64,000 nucleotides of DNA from Tenebrio molitor (GCF_963966145.1 NC_091056.1:3870217-3934216), one strand, 5' to 3'. Shown: positions 11,008-23,960, counted from the first letter of the stretch. Notes: generated by a model not told the origin, from the letters alone. Numbers and translations are program-made.

Positions 11008-11875
11008 GTTTTATTTATTAATGTTGTTAATACTAATTATTTTTAAAACAATGAAGTATATTTGTCTCTTTAAAATGTCCTTTTAAATTGAACTTTGTTT
11101 TTTTTTCAATTATCCGATTGATAGTTCAAATTTCAAACGGCTGAGTTGAATACAAGGTTTTTTTGTTCGACGACCCTCTTAAGGGTCCTCATCTCGAAAT
11201 CGTAGCCCTATACTAAACCAATGTAAACGCAAATTACTCCTAAAAACTTCAAATTTGAAGCTGAAAAGCTGCTCGACGGTTCTATCGATTCCTTTTGACA
11301 TAATCAATTGCAGAGAAATGTTGATTTTTCGATTAAGGCAATAAATTGGTCGTTACGATTAAACAATTGTAATTTCAAAATTACTCCTAGCGGTCTCATT
11401 TTTAACTTTTTTGAGTTCTAAAGTAGCTCATTGTAATCATGAATGTATAATCTAATTCAGAGAAATCTTAGTTTTTCTTGAAATCGGTTAAATTCTGACT
11501 TACGAGGCAAAATAAAAAACGAAACTCATTGCACGAAAGTGTGATGATGGCAACCAACAATATCAGCAGCCCATGATTTACAGCACCCATTAGTTGAGCT
11601 GGGACTAGGACCAAGGGACCGGCCGACTTCTCTCTACCCCGAGCTAATTTCCATTTTACTACCTGATGGTATTACTTCAAATACAAGTTATACTTTTAGC
11701 CAAATACCTCTTTATTCTTTGTTATTTATTCTTTTTCACACCACCACAGAGGTAGAATAAAAGGCGCGATTTTTTTAACGTGGTTTCCCCGATAGGTATA
11801 ATCCACAATGCTGTAAAAAAATGTTCAACTTTATACACGACGATAAAATTTAATTATCGTCTGTCAAAAAATATA

Positions 11876-12694
11876 CCGGGTGTATTATAAAAAATCTTTG
11901 GTGCTGTAACTTCCTTATCATTCATACGATTTTGATAAATGATGTGTCCAACAAAATCGTTTTAAATGGGCTACAATTTGAATTGTGTTCCAATATTTGT
12001 TCTTGACTTCTGTTTTTGACAGATGATAGTCAACTTTTTTTTCCCAATTGCACTATTAACTTTTTTTTGCTCACTTTTATAGAGATTTTTATTTTGAATA
12101 TGAAAATCCAAACAACCATGCTCATGCATAGAAACAAAAAGGAGAAAATAAAAAAAAATGTATTTTTTTTTAAATCAAGCAGTCACATTTAACAGTAATA
12201 AAAGTGCATTCTAATTTTCCAAAGCGACTAAGAAAACTATGGACATTCAAGACAATGTCTACTTGACTCCGCCCGATAACAGAGATGATTTAGTAAGAAG
12301 AATCGTAGCAGTATGTGAACAAATACCACCAGAATTTTTATTGAACGCCGCAATGGGCGTCAGTGGAAGGTGTGGAATATGCGTTAGAGAGAATGGAGGT
12401 AATTTCGAACATTTGCTATAGTAAAGTTATGGTTACTTGATTTTTATTAAAAACAAATTTTTGATTTTTGATTTTAATGTTTTTGTATTTAGAAGAATAA
12501 AAATAAAAAAATATACCGTGCAACTTAAAAAAAACAAAGTTAGCTGCGGTCTGTCAAAGAATATAATGTCAAAAAAAAATCATAGCATGTCGGCTATAGT
12601 GTTTCTAAAGCAATTTTGTTTGACGTATCATTTATTAAAATCGGATAAAAAATAAGGAAGTTATAGCACCAAAGATTTTTCATAATACACCCGG
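11876..12694 (+). mobile_element. 819-bp TA-flanked mariner-derived element (copy 1)
   Basis: The ends are inverted repeats of about 85 bases beginning CCGGGTGTATTAT, with TA at 11874-11875 and 12695-12696. Inside, on the plus strand, 12239-12421 is a 60-residue tail of a mariner-type transposase (TPPDNRDDLVRRIVAVC ... RENGGNFEHLL). The catalytic core is missing, so the element is non-autonomous. Confidence 0.85.
12239..12421 (+). pseudogene. C-terminal transposase remnant (copy 1)
   Basis: Sixty residues ending GGNFEHLL, the usual end of many mariner-related transposases. The ATG at 12239 is probably fortuitous. It is bounded by the inverted repeats of the 819-bp element. Confidence 0.7.
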
Positions 12695-13655
12695 TATAAA
12701 ATATAAAATACTAAAAATTACAGAGGTTTTAGGGCCAGTAACTGAACACGTGATCAGATTCAACCAATCGAAGTCTCGGTTTCATGGGTTAATTGCGAAT
12801 TAAAATTTAATTCGAATTAAATATTTAATTATTTTTCTATAAACTGGCCTTTAATTTAATTAATGCTGAATACGCGTAATTTAGTAATAGTTGCATGTTA
12901 TTAATCATTGCTATTATAGGTCTTTTTTAATATGCATCTAACAGGCCTATTTTTGGTACGCCAAAAGTCATCATCTTTTTAGACTATCCCATTCTTCAAA
13001 TCTTTTTGTGTAGACGACAAAATAACACTGTTTCCGCTTTGTAATATGTAACTGGCCTTCCACTTGATACATATAAACATGATTGTGTAGATTTCAATAT
13101 AGGTATGTAATTCTTTTATCACTCTCGCCTGGATATTCAGTGGGATCGATTGTACAAAAGCCTATCTTTTTCGCTTTGATAGCTTCTTCAATTGTTTGAT
13201 CACTTGCTGGAAACGGATATTTAACTACGATTTTTTGAACATAAAAAACTAAAAATGTCAAGCTTTTCAACCCGTGTAGGGTTTGTATGGTCGAATGTGA
13301 AAATCTAGGGTGCTATTATAAAATCACTAAATTGGGAGCAAATTTTCCGCTAAAGACAAGCTGGTTAAAAAAGCTTTCGACCAATGCAATAATAAATACG
13401 GGTGCCATTTGAAAAAAATGAGTTTTTGACATTTTTAGGTTGTAATGTTTAAAACTGTTGTTGAGTAAACAAACACTCAACAGATGTGACAAACATTCAG
13501 GAATCAAATAGCGTCAATCATTTTAATTTATGTGCAATGATTTGGAAGGTACAAATTTTCAAACCGACCCCTGCAATTCGAAATTCTGGTAAAAAAAAGC
13601 GCCACAGATCAAAAACGACGGCAGATAAGTAAAAACGACCTGTATAGATGTGATT

Positions 13656-14004
13656 AAAGATTAAGTCATTGTCAATTATTCTTTTGATATTGATATTATC
13701 CCAATTCTTCTGAAATTGTGGAATTGTTGGTCTTTCGTTCTCATTTTCTACATCCCAGACTGCTAAAGCTTCATCATAATGGTGAATAATAAGCTCATTA
13801 TCCTTTGAATTTAGTAATTGAGAAACAAGCTTTTTAACACCATGAACTGAAGATAGGAAAGCAGGGAGGCAAATATCGGAAATGCGGCGAATTCCCAGTC
13901 CACCAAATCTAATCGGTAAAGTGGACTGACACCATTGTAAATCAGTTAAACGTAAATTAAGTTTTTTTTCTAAAGAAGACTTTAAAGAAGAATCAATGGA
14001 ATTA
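13656..14004 (-). pseudogene. Fragment of the RLE reverse transcriptase
   Basis: Essentially identical to 20701-21050 within the large retrotransposon frame, C-terminal to the reverse transcriptase core. It includes the stretch LRLTDLQWCQSTLPIRFGGLG. It lies exactly between the two copies of the 3,665-bp unit and is bounded by short shared bases on both sides (ATT on the left, AAC(C) on the right). Confidence 0.95.
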
Positions 14005-14482
14005 ACCAAGCTGAAAGTTGAACCATCTGGTCTTTGGGTTGATCTGCAAAATGGATTACTTCAGTCAGTAGAGGAGGCTATCTCCAAATTAAAGAATAAA
14101 TGTTGCTTGGAAAAAACACTAGTGGTATAAGATTAAAACGAAATCATAATTATTATTATCAGGTAAATTCTAAAAATGTGATTGGCTACAGAAATGTGTT
14201 ATTTTATTGTACATATATATTTAGGTTCAAGGACAACACAGAAGTCCAAATGCTACTTCGTTGTATATATTACTGATGATATACCGCTGTTTATGGAGAA
14301 GAAATTCTAAGGGACGTTCAATTTTGGGAACAGAAAATGTTACCAAATTTTGTCAAATTTTATAAGCAATGCATTGCCCCTGAAGTCGTGCGGAATAATA
14401 TTGGAAGAAACATGAAATGCGTTGATCCTCCTTACATTAGAGAGGCTACAGACGCCTTGAAAGAAAAACAACATAGGACGTT

Positions 14483-14587
14483 GTCCTTCAATATCATCAG
14501 TTGGTCCTTCAACATCATCAGTTGGTCCTTCAACATCATCAGTTGGTCCTTCAACATCATCAGTTGGTCCATCAACATCATCAGTGG
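14483..14587 (+). repeat. 21-bp minisatellite, 5 units (copy 2)
   Basis: Same array and unit number as at 10469-10573. Confidence 0.9.
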
Positions 14588-14655
14588 GAACCAATTCAAA
14601 TTAAATTGAATCATTAGTTAAAAATTATTATAAATTATTGTAATATTTGAACGTT

Positions 14656-15021
14656 ATGGCTTTCACCGACCACCAAAAACGCTGCATGTTGGAAATTTAT
14701 TTTAGAAACGGCGTGAAAATTGATGGACAGTGGGTTTATTCCACACGTAATACTTTAGAGGATTTCCAGGAAACTGTTCCAGAAGTGATCGTGGATTTTG
14801 ATACATTTAGCAGAAAAGTACATCGCCTCCCTGGTCTTGTGATCTTACCCCGTGTGACTTCTTTTTGTGGTTATCCATTAAAAATTCAATTGTCAGTGCA
14901 CCTGTGGTTGATATGGATGATCAATAATTCGCCGTGGATGTTTGAAAATGTTATTGACTCCATTGAAAGAAGTGTTAGGTTATGCATGCATGAAGGTAGT
15001 GGTCACATAACGCATCTTTAA
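14656..15021 (+). pseudogene. Mariner-like transposase with internal deletion (copy 2)
   Basis: Translation identical to 10642-11007: N-terminal helix-turn-helix part joined to a C-terminal tail without the catalytic core. Confidence 0.6.
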
Positions 15022-15889
15022 GTTTTATTTATTAATGTTGTTAATACTAATTATTTTTAAAACAATGAAGTATATTTGTCTCTTTAAAATGTCCTTTTAA
15101 ATTGAACTTTGTTTTTTTTTCAATTATCCGATTGATAGTTCAAATTTCAAACGGCTGAGTTGAATACAAGGTTTTTTTGTTCGACGACCCTCTTAAGGGT
15201 CCTCATCTCGAAATCGTAGCCCTATACTAAACCAATGTAAACGCAAATTACTCCTAAAAACTTCAAATTTGAAGCTGAAAAGCTGCTCGACGGTTCTATC
15301 GATTCCTTTTGACATAATCAATTGCAGAGAAATGTTGATTTTTCGATTAAGGCAATAAATTGGTCGTTACGATTAAACAATTGTAATTTCAAAATTACTC
15401 CTAGCGGTCTCATTTTTAACTTTTTTGAGTTCTAAAGTAGCTCATTGTAATCATGAATGTATAATCTAATTCAGAGAAATCTTAGTTTTTCTTGAAATCG
15501 GTTAAATTCTGACTTACGAGGCAAAATAAAAAACGAAACTCATTGCACGAAAGTGTGATGATGGCAACCAACAATATCAGCAGCCCATGATTTACAGCAC
15601 CCATTAGTTGAGCTGGGACTAGGACCAAGGGACCGGCCGACTTCTCTCTACCCCGAGCTAATTTCCATTTTACTACCTGATGGTATTACTTCAAATACAA
15701 GTTATACTTTTAGCCAAATACCTCTTTATTCTTTGTTATTTATTCTTTTTCACACCACCACAGAGGTAGAATAAAAGGCGCGATTTTTTTAACGTGGTTT
15801 CCCCGATAGGTATAATCCACAATGCTGTAAAAAAATGTTCAACTTTATACACGACGATAAAATTTAATTATCGTCTGTCAAAAAATATA

Positions 15890-16708
15890 CCGGGTGTATT
15901 ATGAAAAATCTTTGGTGCTGTAACTTCCTTATCATTCATACGATTTTGATAAATGATGTGTCCAACAAAATCGTTTTAAATGGGCTACAATTTGAATTGT
16001 GTTCCAATATTTGTTCTTGACTTCTGTTTTTGACAGATGATAGTCAACTTTTTTTTCCCAATTGCACTATTAACTTTTTTTTGCTCACTTTTATAGAGAT
16101 TTTTATTTTGAATATGAAAATCCAAACAACCATGCTCATGCATAGAAACAAAAAGGAGAAAATAAAAAAAAATGCATTTTTTTTTAAATCAAGCAGTCAC
16201 ATTTAACAGTAATAAAAGTGCATTCTAATTTTCCAAAGCGACTAAGAAAACTATGGACATTCAAGACAATGTCTACTTGACTCCGCCCGATAACAGAGAT
16301 GATTTAGTAAGAAGAATCGTAGCAGTATGTGAACAAATACCACCAGAATTTTTATTGAACGCCGCAATGGGCGTCAGTGGAAGGTGTGGAATATGCGTTA
16401 GAGAGAATGGAGGTAATTTCGAACATTTGCTATAGTAAAGTTATGGTTACTTGATTTTTATTAAAAACAAATTTTTGATTTTTGATTTTAATGTTTTTGT
16501 ATTTAGAAGAATAAAAATAAAAAAATATACCGTGCAACTTAAAAAAAACAAAGTTAGCTGCGGTCTGTCAAAGAATATAATGTCAAAAAAAAATCATAGC
16601 ATGTCGGCTATAGTGTTTCTAAAGCAATTTTGTTTGACGTATCATTTATTAAAATCGGATAAAAAATAAGGAAGTTATAGCACCAAAGATTTTTCATAAT
16701 ACACCCGG
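15890..16708 (+). mobile_element. 819-bp TA-flanked mariner-derived element (copy 2)
   Basis: Second copy of 11876-12694 within the duplicated unit, with the same terminal repeats and the C-terminal transposase remnant at 16253-16435. A few base changes, for example in the left terminal repeat at 15903. Confidence 0.85.
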
Positions 16709-17669
16709 TATAAAATATAAAATACTAAAAATTACAGAGGTTTTAGGGCCAGTAACTGAACACGTGATCAGATTCAACCAATCGAAGTCTCGGTTTCATG
16801 GGTTAATTGCGAATTAAAATTTAATTCGAATTAAATATTTAATTATTTTTCTATAAACTGGCCTTTAATTTAATTAATGCTGAATACGCGTAATTTAGTA
16901 ATAGTTGCATGTTATTAATCATTGCTATTATAGGTCTTTTTTAATATGCATCTAACAGGCCTATTTTTGGTACGCCAAAAGTCATCATCTTTTTAGACTA
17001 TCCCATTCTTCAAATCTTTTTGTGTAGACGACAAAATAACACTGTTTCCGCTTTGTAATATGTAACTGGCCTTCCACTTGATACATATAAACATGATTGT
17101 GTAGATTTCAATATAGGTATGTAATTCTTTTATCACTCTCGCCTGGATATTCAGTGGGATCGATTGTACAAAAGCCTATCTTTTTCGCTTTGATAGCTTC
17201 TTCAATTGTTTGATCACTTGCTGGAAACGGATATTTAACTACGATTTTTTGAACATAAAAAACTAAAAATGTCAAGCTTTTCAACCCGTGTAGGGTTTGT
17301 ATGGTCGAATGTGAAAATCTAGGGTGCTATTATAAAATCACTAAATTGGGAGCAAATTTTCCGCTAAAGACAAGCTGGTTAAAAAAGCTTTCGACCAATG
17401 CAATAATAAATACGGGTGCCATTTGAAAAAAATGAGTTTTTGACATTTTTAGGTTGTAATGTTTAAAACTGTTGTTGAGTAAACAAACACTCAACAGATG
17501 TGACAAACATTCAGGAATCAAATAGCGTCAATCATTTTAATTTATGTGCAATGATTTGGAAGGTACAAATTTTCAAACCGACCCCTGCAATTCGAAATTC
17601 TGGTAAAAAAAAGCGCCACAGATCAAAAACGACGGCAGATAAGTAAAAACGACCTGTATAGATGTGATT

Positions 17670-18659
17670 CATAATTTAGCATAGAATCCAAAAATGAAAT
17701 CAAACTCGATAGGTTCCATAAAAAAAAACATAACTTTAGTGTCTTTGTAATATTCGGACACTCTGTATATATACCGCAATATTTTCCGAATGTGCAGTAG
17801 GAGCATAGCTATCATATAGAAAAAAGGAAAAGTTGAAATCTTTAATAACGAACAAGTTATGGAGCTTTTTCCCAACTCTGGTACACGCTGTATATCCAAA
17901 TTGAAGTTGCAGCACTACAAATCAGATAAACAACGTTTAGAAGCTCACGTATTCACATAGAAAGAAAACTTTCAAACTGCAAATAACAAGTAAAGGCTTT
18001 CTTACATTCATAATGTATTTATTTGTATTTGTATTAGAGACCCCCTCTGTAGCTATTCGCTCATCCCCAATAATATTCAAGAATTTAGCAGAAATGACCT
18101 TACTCATTGGTATTAGGTAGGTATGAAGGATGTAAGTAAATAAAATCGGGTGATAATCCTTTTTGGCAAATAAATAATCGTTTCTGAGAAATAATCCCTA
18201 ATTACAAATCAAGAAAAAGATTACTATCTAATATGATATTTCAGTTATTTAATTGATTTCTAATATATTCATTTAATATTATCTGCTTCAAATTTTTGAA
18301 ATCTATTATTATTATTTAAATTCTTAGCCTGTGATCCGAAAATAATCATTGTCCCATAAGTTTTCATAATTTTACCTGTACCTCTACCACTAGACCACTG
18401 TCTAGTAGAAACTATGAGATATCTCCAAAACTAAAGAAATAATATTTCTCGCCAAGAATATTTGCATTTTACAATCAAACTACCTGGAAGACCGCTCTCA
18501 GCGCACTGCACTTTGTGACCGTAAGCTGCCGTAAGGAACTCCCGCTGAGAAGGTTCAGCTGTCATGATAGATTCACCATTTACAAAGTATGCAACTCAAA
18601 TTCCTCGAAACTCGAGTTTTTACTTCGAGATGAGGACCCTTAAAGGCTCCAAATTGCTT
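17670..18659. other. Intergenic, no gene seen
   Basis: AT-rich and without recognisable coding sequence. The minus-strand frame at 17669-17899 has no domain. Near 18625, the bases around GAGATGAGGACCCTTAA are the reverse complement of 11177-11197 and 15191-15211. Confidence 0.4.
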
Positions 18660-18775
18660 AAAGCCTTTAAAATTAACTTGACGGTTCGTTTTGACAAGTT
18701 GTCACATTTATCAAAATCCGTTCACACAGGAAAAAAATTCTCAAATTCTGACAAGTGTCGAACAAAAAATGTATA
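18660..18775 (+). repeat. Dispersed repeat, partner at 57958-58065
   Basis: About 105 bases around TTATCAAAATCCG and TTCTCAAATTCTGACA match 57958-58065 in inverse orientation. No gene; family unknown. Confidence 0.8.
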
Positions 18776-18828
18776 AATGATTCTGTCGAGTTATTCATTA
18801 TTTACGCGCCAATTCGAATAAAAATAAT

Positions 18829-19276
18829 GTAAAGTAACGCTTAAGGTATAAGATTATATGGCCCTTTAAAAGTATTTGGCCGGAGATAAACGTTCCTTTT
18901 GTCGCAATTGCAGTAGGGGGTCAGCCCAACCATAAATCATGCTTCAAGCAATTCTGTGTTGTGAATTCCAGAGCCGGTCTCAAAACAAATGCGTACCCAC
19001 GAAATTATATTTATTTATTAAATATACAATACTATTACAAATCATCTTTACTGTTTTTAAGACACAAAGTACTAAAGGGAATTTCGTTTCAATAACAAAA
19101 TTTACAATAAACATCAAAATCATGTTCTTTCACAAATTTTTAATCCCTGCCCTGAACGAAGGAAAAGGGATGCAGCTGCACGACCCCAGACAACCATCTT
19201 AACGCCAATATTGGTTTCCATTATTGGGATAATTTTAGTGCTGCCATATAATCTTATACCTTAAGTGTTACTTTAC
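18829..19276. mobile_element. 448-bp inverted-repeat element
   Basis: The left end GTAAAGTAACGCTTAAGGTA (18829) and right end (ending 19276) are inverted repeats of about 34 bases with one or two mismatches. The short internal frame (18939-19202) has no domain. The target-site duplication could not be settled. Confidence 0.75.
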
Positions 19277-19920
19277 CTCTATGAGGTATCTTAGAGGTAT
19301 CTCTTCGAACAGCGCCATCTAGTAAGTAGTGGGAGTGGGCTTAACTACTGCTCGTCAAATCTTAGATGGCCACTAAGGATGCGCAGAAGAGAGAGTGCGA
19401 TGCAAGATGTGGAACCGAGATGCGACAAGGTGAAGCGGTAAAGTGGGGTATAATTCTGAAAAGTACACTCAGATACAGAAATCGACTTGTTCTAACTCCG
19501 CGTTGTCGACGAGATTTTAATCCTGTAGCTGTAATCTACTGACGCATTGCGAGTCTTCAACGTATTTGTGATCTGCAATTTTTATTACCTAAATAATAAT
19601 AAATAGGTACTGTTACGTTATATTTTTCTATCCGGCCCTATGGCCGAATAAAATAACGATTTCAGTGTTAGCGTCGTGACCAGGAATTTGACCGAAGACG
19701 GTGCCGCTGGAACGCAAACAGAAGGAGAGGGTGAATGATACTAATCTTACCCCAGACCTCGCTATAATGAATTCAAAATATGATAAAGTTTACAAAATTA
19801 AAAATTATTAACATCAAAAAAAATTCTGACTACAAAAATTGAAGCTACAAACACAATAGAAAATATTAAATAATTATAATGGTAAAGTTTTCAAACAAAA
19901 GTAATCCTATCTGAAAAGTT
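19277..19920. other. Intergenic between MITE and RLE element
   Basis: No gene seen. Contains a 14-base motif at 19606-19619 whose inverse lies at 23945-23958, and a small palindrome near 19634. Confidence 0.4.
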
Positions 19921-22900
19921 ATTTATTAAAATTTAACATAAAATAACATTTTTAATTTACAATGCGAAAATTTCCGATAATAATGCGGAATCTGGAAAAG
20001 TGCCCCGAATGCTTGCAGCGTTTCCACGTTGAATGGCAAGGGAAATCCTCTCAAAAAGGAATTTCTTAGATTTTGAATCCCCTGATTCCGCGATAAGTCG
20101 GTCTCCGATGACATTAATGAAATCTATTGTTTCTTTGCACCAAGGGCCTAAGGTTTCAAAGGCTAAACCTTTAAATATGTAGTTTGACGAAATAATTGAA
20201 CGATATTTGTTATGTTTGCGTTTGCAAGCCATTTCAGCGGCAAAACCTGAGACTTCAGATGTTTTCAATACGTAACTGTCTGCAAGTGTATCTACGACAG
20301 TAACGTCCCAAACCAAAGGTTGACCTTTATTCCACGGTACTAAAGTCATCCCATCAGGGCGTTTTCCGTCATCACGAGATAGTCCGTTTGGTTCTAAAGT
20401 TGAATTAACATGAATAGAAGTCAAAGACCGGTTGATAATAGAATTAATTTCAGTGTGTCTTGAAAATCTACCACTGCTTTTGGAACAACTTAGACCGTGA
20501 ATACCAATTTCATCAACTTTCGCATTGCATTTGCAAATATGAGGTGTACAAAGATTACAACCCAATCTTAAACCAATACAAACTTGGAAGGAAGTGTTAT
20601 CTAAAAGAGTACCAATATTAGGAGAAGGTATTGCATGTAATCAAGATCCTGATTCTCTGCATTGCAAAGCCTTAAAACGAGCCAAGTCCCTAGATGAATT
20701 AAAGATTAAGTCATTGTCAATTATTCTTTTGATATTGATATTATCCCAATTCTTCTGAAATTGTGGAATTGTTGGTCTTTCGTTCTCATTTTCTACATCC
20801 CAGACTGCTAAAGCTTCATCATAATGGTGAATAATAAGCTCATTATCCTTTGAATTTAGTAATTGAGAAACAAGCTTTTTAACACCATGAACTGAAGATA
20901 GGAAAGCAGGGAGGCAAATATCGGAAATGCGGCGAATTCCCAGTCCACCAAATCTAATCGGTAAAGTGGACTGACACCATTGTAAATCAGTTAAACGTAA
21001 ATTAAGTTTTTTTTCTAAAGAAGACTTTAAAGAAGAATCAATGGAATTAACGTAATTAGAAAATTTCCAAAAAGGAGTTGTTCTTAATAAAAAATTAAAT
21101 TTTGGTATGAAAAGACAGTTCTTGATTAAGGTATAAGCCACGTGTCTGCTAAGAAATTCAGCTTTATTTAAAAGATTTTCAACTGTAATAATAGTTTTTT
21201 CGACAGTGTTTTTGAAGCCTTGGTCAAAGATTGGAGAGCCTAAAAGAGATAAACTTCCTCGGTCACAAATTTTAATACCTGGTGCTAAATTTTGAAATTC
21301 CTTTATGACTTTTAAATCTGTGTCTCCAGAACAGCTAAAGATCTCGCATTTGTTAAAGTTTAATTCAAGACCAATTTTTCTGGATAAATTGATAACTTTC
21401 TTAAAGTCGGACAAAACTACTTCTGGGTAATCAGCTAGGGTTCCATCATCTAAATACCAAATATTCAGTTCAGAATTCAAAGATAAAATAATTGGTTGAA
21501 TGGCAAGACTAAAAATCATAGGACCACAAGGATCTCCTTGTTGAGCTCCAACAGAATAAGAAATTAAATGATCACCAAAAAATAAAGTTGAAGGATTCCT
21601 ATAGCATTGATAAAGATAAGGGTAAAGAAGTGGGGTATGACATTGGACTTCTTTTAGAATACAATCTCGTTCGACTGAGTTAAATGCGTTTTTGAAATCT
21701 AATTTAAGAACAACTTTGCTACGGTTTAGGTCGTTATTCACAAAGGTACGTGTAGTATGAATTGCTGCTTCGCATCCTAGCTTAGTTGCCACTCCAAGTT
21801 GGTGTGGAGATAAATACGAATTTACAATATTACGACTTTGAAAACAAGCAAGCTTTGAAGTCAATCTTCGTAAACAGTTTCCTATAGCGATCGGTCTAAT
21901 TCCTCCATCTTTCTTATGAAGGGCGCATAAAGACGCACCATATAATAAATGACAAATTTCTGAAGGAAGTTGGCCAGACAATAAAAAATTGCACAGTTTT
22001 GTTAAAGCTCTTAGTGCCCGCTGACCTGCTTCGCCCGCTGATAAAGATATAATATCTTTTAAATATTGTGGTCTCATGCCATCTAAACCTGGTGAAGAAC
22101 CGGCAGGAAAGGATTTGATAGCTTCTCGAACGTTTTGCTCATTAACTATTAAAGAAAAGTCTCCCGTTTTGAAAGCGTCTGGAAAAAAAAGTTCGCGAGA
22201 TGGTGAAGGATGCTTTTTTTTTAATTCTTCAGCAACATCTTCATTGAATGAAGCTAATGAGTCATCCGAGGACAATAATTTAACAGCTCCTTTGATATCA
22301 AAATCGGCTACTTTTGCTTCCACTTTCTTAGCTAGTGATAAATGTGTTCGTCTCTTAGAAGATGTTCGTATTTGAGGTACTTCAAAATTAGAAAGATTTT
22401 CTTTTATATGCTTATTCAATGATTTATCAGATTTCTCGGCTACATTGAAAGCTCTATAAGAGAATAGCAAAAGATCCTCAAATGAAGAGATTGATTTGGA
22501 CGAAAGACAATTATTAATAATTGAACTTAATTTATCAGCAGCTAAATGTCTACAAGCTTTAGGCAATCTTCTAATAGTTGGTAGCTGCTGTTTTAAATTA
22601 ATAAGCAATTTTGTGATAGAAACCGTTGAAGAGAAATTAGAAGAAGTTGGTAGGTTACTATTTGTATGATACTTATCTACGTGAATTTTCAATCTGGTAT
22701 TATCCTTAAAAGATTTTCCAGGACACAAATTACAATTTAATCTTTGTTGTCCACTAGAATGATTATCTTGAGATCCGAATTGCTTCTCATAATCCGTGCA
22801 ATTAAATTAAGTGTTATTAATTTCTTCAGTTTTCCTTCTTGTTTTATTAATTTCTGAAGAGAATGATTTTGACGAAAACGATTGGCTCATTAGTCCATGA

Positions 22901-23181
22901 ATCCTTGATCTATGAATTTTAAGGCCCTTTTCCTTTTTGAAATCTCTGTTGCAGTCTTCACATCGAAAAAATAATTTTTCTCCAGAAATTTTATGACACT
23001 TTTTGACGTTTCCGAGTTTATGTTCAAGATTAGCGTTCGAAGGACCTGCATCAATTAAATCTTGATCACTTATTTTCCAATCTGTTGTTCGTAGACGAAA
23101 TCTTGTGTCTTGAGGATATTTAAACTCAAGATAACTATTACTTTCTTCAAGAGAATTATCAAATGATGTTGACAGACGCAT
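19921..23181 (-). pseudogene. Non-LTR retrotransposon, restriction-like endonuclease type (two stops)
   Basis: One frame of about 1,075 codons (23181 down to 19957) that would copy its RNA into a nicked genomic target. The N-terminus has two C2H2 zinc fingers: CEDCNRDFKKEKGLKIH...H and, about 85 residues later, CNLC..KSF...H....H. The reverse transcriptase follows, with SPGLDG, a LKLDFKNAFNSV block, QQGDPCGP and the catalytic YLDDGTL. The C-terminus has a CCHC-like cluster (CNLCTPHICKC) and then RPDG ... LVWDVTVVDT, a PD-(D/E)XK endonuclease core. This order is that of RLE-type elements (R2-like); the exact clade is not settled. Only two in-frame stops break it: TAA at 22807-22809 and TGA at 20641-20643. 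The 3' end is probably near 19921, where homology with the 57665-57952 copy stops. There is no rDNA in the flanks. Confidence 0.9.
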
Positions 23182-23960
23182 GGCACTCTCCTATCTTGAA
23201 CAAACAATAAGAAAAAAAAATTTCGAAAGATGGTATAAGAACTTGGTTGATCGGTCTTATCGCGGGCCGAGACCTCGCCGAGATAAGACCGTAAAAAAAA
23301 TGGTTGGTTCGCTATTGGTGGATGCTGTCCCTCTGGAGGCGGCGAGGACGACAAGACGGGGTTGCTCTCGAGTACGTCCTTTCGACCGAGAAACCTCCCT
23401 CGTACGGGTCCTGCTCAGACGATGATATAGGGCTTGAACGGCCAGAGGACCACGTAGTTAGTTAGTCGAGAGAGATCTGGCGACCTGGTGGAGATTCGTC
23501 GCAGGGGTGGAGCTGCCACCGATCGCTTATTGCCGACCTGTACGCGTACACGTGTGTTTTAATCTGAGGTACCGCTTGCACCCGAAAGGGGAGGAATGTT
23601 AAGCCAAATTTCTTACCAGGCCGAAAGGGGAGAGTGATATTTATCCGCAGCGAGCGATTCGTCCCACAAGGGAACCTCCTGGCGGCTCGGTCTCTTAAAT
23701 CCGTCTGTGACGAGCGGGGTGGTTCCTACTTGACTGTGACTGCTCTGGAAACGCCACCCCTATTTGGCCGCACCAACCTTCACCCTCTTTACTCACGGCT
23801 TGCTAGACGAAACTCGCGTACCTCGTTAAATCCGCGCAAAAAATTTTCCTTTTCGAACGCGCGAGCGCTTTCCGCAAAGAGTTGTCGGGGGAAATGCTTG
23901 GGTTGCGCGGACTATTCAATTTGGTGTGATCAGGAATTTTTTAAAACGTAACAGTACCTT
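23182..23960 (-). other. GC-rich leader upstream of the RLE frame
   Basis: Immediately upstream (minus strand) of the retrotransposon ATG and clearly GC-richer than its surroundings. The most likely reading is the element's 5' untranslated region. It has several potential stems, for example around 23250-23290 (GGTCTTATC..GATAAGACC). The plus-strand frames here lack domains. The 5' boundary is not certain. Confidence 0.5.

Larger units (their letters stand above)
9991..13655 (+). repeat. 3,665-bp duplicated unit, copy 1
   Basis: Matches 14005-17669 at a constant offset of 4014. I noticed only about three single-base differences (for example near 10227, 11894 and 12160). It carries the end of the YqaJ pseudogene, a 21-bp minisatellite, a deleted mariner gene and an 819-bp TA-flanked element. 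The right junction shares ATT with the reverse-transcriptase scrap that follows. Confidence 0.95.
14005..17669 (+). repeat. 3,665-bp duplicated unit, copy 2
   Basis: Second copy of 9991-13655, offset 4014. After 17669 the sequence diverges from copy 1. Confidence 0.95.

Noticed and set aside
22076..22375. Plus-strand frame inside the retrotransposon
   Set aside because: Shadow of the conserved minus-strand reverse transcriptase frame.
23180..23951. Arg-rich plus-strand frames upstream of the RLE element
   Set aside because: GC-rich leader sequence; no domain, and the better explanation is the minus-strand 5' untranslated region.
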